Assembly: GCF_022605725.1 (NCBI RefSeq)
Contig: NC_065550.1
Coordinates: 4,092,001 to 4,156,000 of the forward strand
DNA length: 64,000 bases
Direction of reading: 5' to 3'
Origin: Anthonomus grandis grandis
Taxonomy: Eukaryota; Arthropoda; Insecta; Coleoptera; Curculionidae
The first letter of the stretch is position 1; the number at the start of each line of letters is the position of its first letter. The notes below the pieces were generated by a model. It worked only from the letters and a program-made list of their open reading frames with translations. It had not been told where the DNA came from and made no database searches. The position numbers and the translations under genes were made by a program. Positions 62,493-64,000 of the stretch are shown here, piece after piece.

Positions 62493-64000
62493 TATTTTTT
62501 CATTCGAAAATTATTCGAGTTGCCAAAATTTCTTTAAAGATTCGTCTAAGTCCCGATTCGTGATTTTCGCGAAATTACAAACTGTTTTTTCGTATTGTTC
62601 GTTAAAACTTAAATTCCCGCTAAAAATCCACAGGTTTTTTGTAGGATTGGCATATTATTTCCTAGTTTTATTTTTCCGCTTTCGAGCAATTCAAAAAATA
62701 TGCCAGCACCGAGTAACGCGTCTATTTCCTTTGGCACATTAAACTGTTCGTCTGCTAAGTTAATGTTTTTAGGGTAATTTAATAAGGACTTATCAAATAA
62801 AAATTGCCAAGTGGCAATTTTTCTGTTATTAGGGTTAAAAATAAAAATGATAAACCTATCTGAAAAGTATTAAATCGCGATTTTATATTTGTGTAAGCAC
62901 GATGCGAGATATTCGTTACGATTTGGTTAACTCCAGATAAAGGTAAATTTATTTCATCACATGATAAATTTAATTTTTTACATAGGGATTGGCTAATTAA
63001 AATAAAAATTTGACTGGCTTCCCGAATCGAGTAAAACATTGCACATTGCAAACAACACCCGATATTGTCGGCAATAAATATCGTTGCAGTCGATAATAGG
63101 ATGTGATTTTTATTAAATGTCGAGTAAGAAATAGAATCGTCAGACATTCTTGGTTCATTTATTTCATTATTATCGTTCCTATTTACATCCTTACAATTAA
63201 AACCATCCATACTGCAGAAACTATGAACGCCCGGCCTGAATTGATCCCTCATGACATCAGCTCGTCCATCCGAGTCGCGTGAATCATCGAAGTTTCTTAT
63301 TTCTCCATCTCTTTGATTTACTTCGCCGTGTCTTGACGGCTGCTGCGCTTGCTGCTGCTGCTGATTTTCCCGCTGCGACGTCATCGGCGTGGCTTCGGTT
63401 TCTCTCCGTCCGAAGTGGCGCTGGTGAAAGGAAGTGTTGCCGTTGTGAGAAGGAGGTTTTCTCGTTGCGGGTCGATACTGATCGTTATGTAGAGATGTGT
63501 TGTGTTTTAATTCACATTTCTTACACCCGCTGGATTTACAATCGAATTTTGAATGCCCCGGTCTTAAGCAATTCGTGCATAACCTGTGCTTTTTTACTTC
63601 GTTATATTTTTCGGATAACGATAGATTTATAAAGCGATGACAGTAATAGATGAAATGAGTTGTTTCGTGGCAAATATAACATTTGTTTTCAAAGGCATTC
63701 GGGTTAGGGGTGGAATAAAAACACTTTGGGTTGTTTATATATGTTTTCTTTTGAGGTTGAGGATGTGTATTTTCGCGATTTGCCGATTTTGTACTGTCAA
63801 AATTAATGTTAATTGCCTCAAGCGTGAAGCATTTTTTAGTTAAAAATTCGGTTAATTCTTGCAAAGTTGGTAAACTGTTGTTCGATTGTTTATTTTCCCA
63901 TTCTCTTTTACTTCTGTCATTAAGCTTTTGTAAAACGATGGGAATTAGAAGCGTGTCCCAATATCGCACGGGTAATTCTAACTTTTCAAGGGCCGTTTTA
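62493..64000 (-). pseudogene. BEL/Pao gag and protease, clipped at the window end
   Basis: Open from beyond 63969 to 62779. The gag end has two CCHC-type zinc knuckles (CYICHETTHFIYYC, about 63650; CTNCLRPGHSKFDC, about 63560) and a third Cys/His group (CKKCELKHNTSLH), then a Gln/Arg-rich spacer. The DUF1758-type protease follows (HILLSTATIFIADNIG, about 63080); its active-site LLDSGSQ is readable only in a neighbouring frame (about 63020-63040), so a frameshift lies there. Bases 62493-62778 carry the damaged link to RT. Confidence 0.8.

Larger units (their letters stand above)
60031..64000 (-). mobile_element. BEL/Pao LTR retrotransposon, running off the right edge
   Basis: Minus-strand order gag, protease, RT, (partial RNase H), partial integrase, 3' LTR. 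Inserted in the repeat-type protein at 60030. Inactive because of stops, frameshifts and a deletion in pol. Confidence 0.85.

Noticed and set aside
63279..63632. Plus-strand frame of 117 residues
   Set aside because: Antisense to BEL/Pao gag zinc knuckles and spacer.

Overview
This is a eukaryotic, almost certainly insect, genomic window: it is AT-rich, has short introns of about 60 bp with GT-AG borders, and is packed with transposable elements (TEs) of the kinds common in arthropods (CR1/Jockey-like LINEs, Tc1/mariner, pogo, hAT, MULE, PIF/Harbinger and BEL/Pao). I cannot name the species; a beetle-like TE-rich genome is only a guess. No bacterial genes, CRISPR arrays or convincing RNA genes were seen. 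Nearly every coding region belongs to a TE and nearly all are broken by stops, frameshifts or deletions.

Layout. 1-5 kb: two sets of nested palindromic Tc1/mariner-type elements with decayed transposases. 5-14.4 kb: LINE relics on both strands; a nearly full-length minus-strand LINE (LINE-B, 9526-13477, PHD-finger ORF1 plus endonuclease/RT ORF2) has landed inside a plus-strand LINE (LINE-A, 8500-9525 and 13477-14400). 14.5-15.2 kb: first coding exon and 5' UTR of a probable host gene on the minus strand (FKBP8-like). 15.4-34.2 kb: a plus-strand LINE-C is split by PIF/Harbinger-1 (15451-33662, TSD TAA). Harbinger-1 is split by a MULE (15613-31181, 9-bp TSD). The MULE is split by a pogo element (15651-23805, TA TSD) and by a hAT (24174-27298, 8-bp TSD, with its own foldback element). 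The pogo is split by an unclassified element with 7-bp TSDs (19402-23566), which holds satellite-like repeats and a LINE relic. 34.2-39.5 kb: minus-strand LINE-D is split by a second Harbinger (36374-39402).

40-44 kb: a 38-bp mini-copy of the 7-bp-TSD family (40397-40434), a MITE, and a DNA transposon whose transposase family I cannot name (coding 41040-43554). 44.6-45.0 kb: two well-bordered exons of an unknown probable host gene. 45.9-49.3 kb: a second pogo-like element. 49.3-55.4 kb: LINE relics with (TAA)n tails and a Tc1-like remnant. 55.9-57.4 kb: a Tc1/mariner-type element. 58.5-59 kb: two exons of a leucine-rich-repeat host gene. 59.5-60.0 kb: a fragment of an arthropod-repeat protein, cut by the LTR of a BEL/Pao retrotransposon that runs off the right edge (60031-64000).

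How the parts relate: the TE genes do not form a joint pathway. They record a layered insertion history. The paired genes of each Harbinger (transposase plus MADF/BESS protein) and the pogo transposase with its subterminal sites are the only functional partnerships visible. The strongest leads are the 7-bp-TSD family, the interleaved gene pairs of the two Harbingers, the duplicated exon in the pogo gene, and repeated insertion at the dyad centre of palindromic elements.
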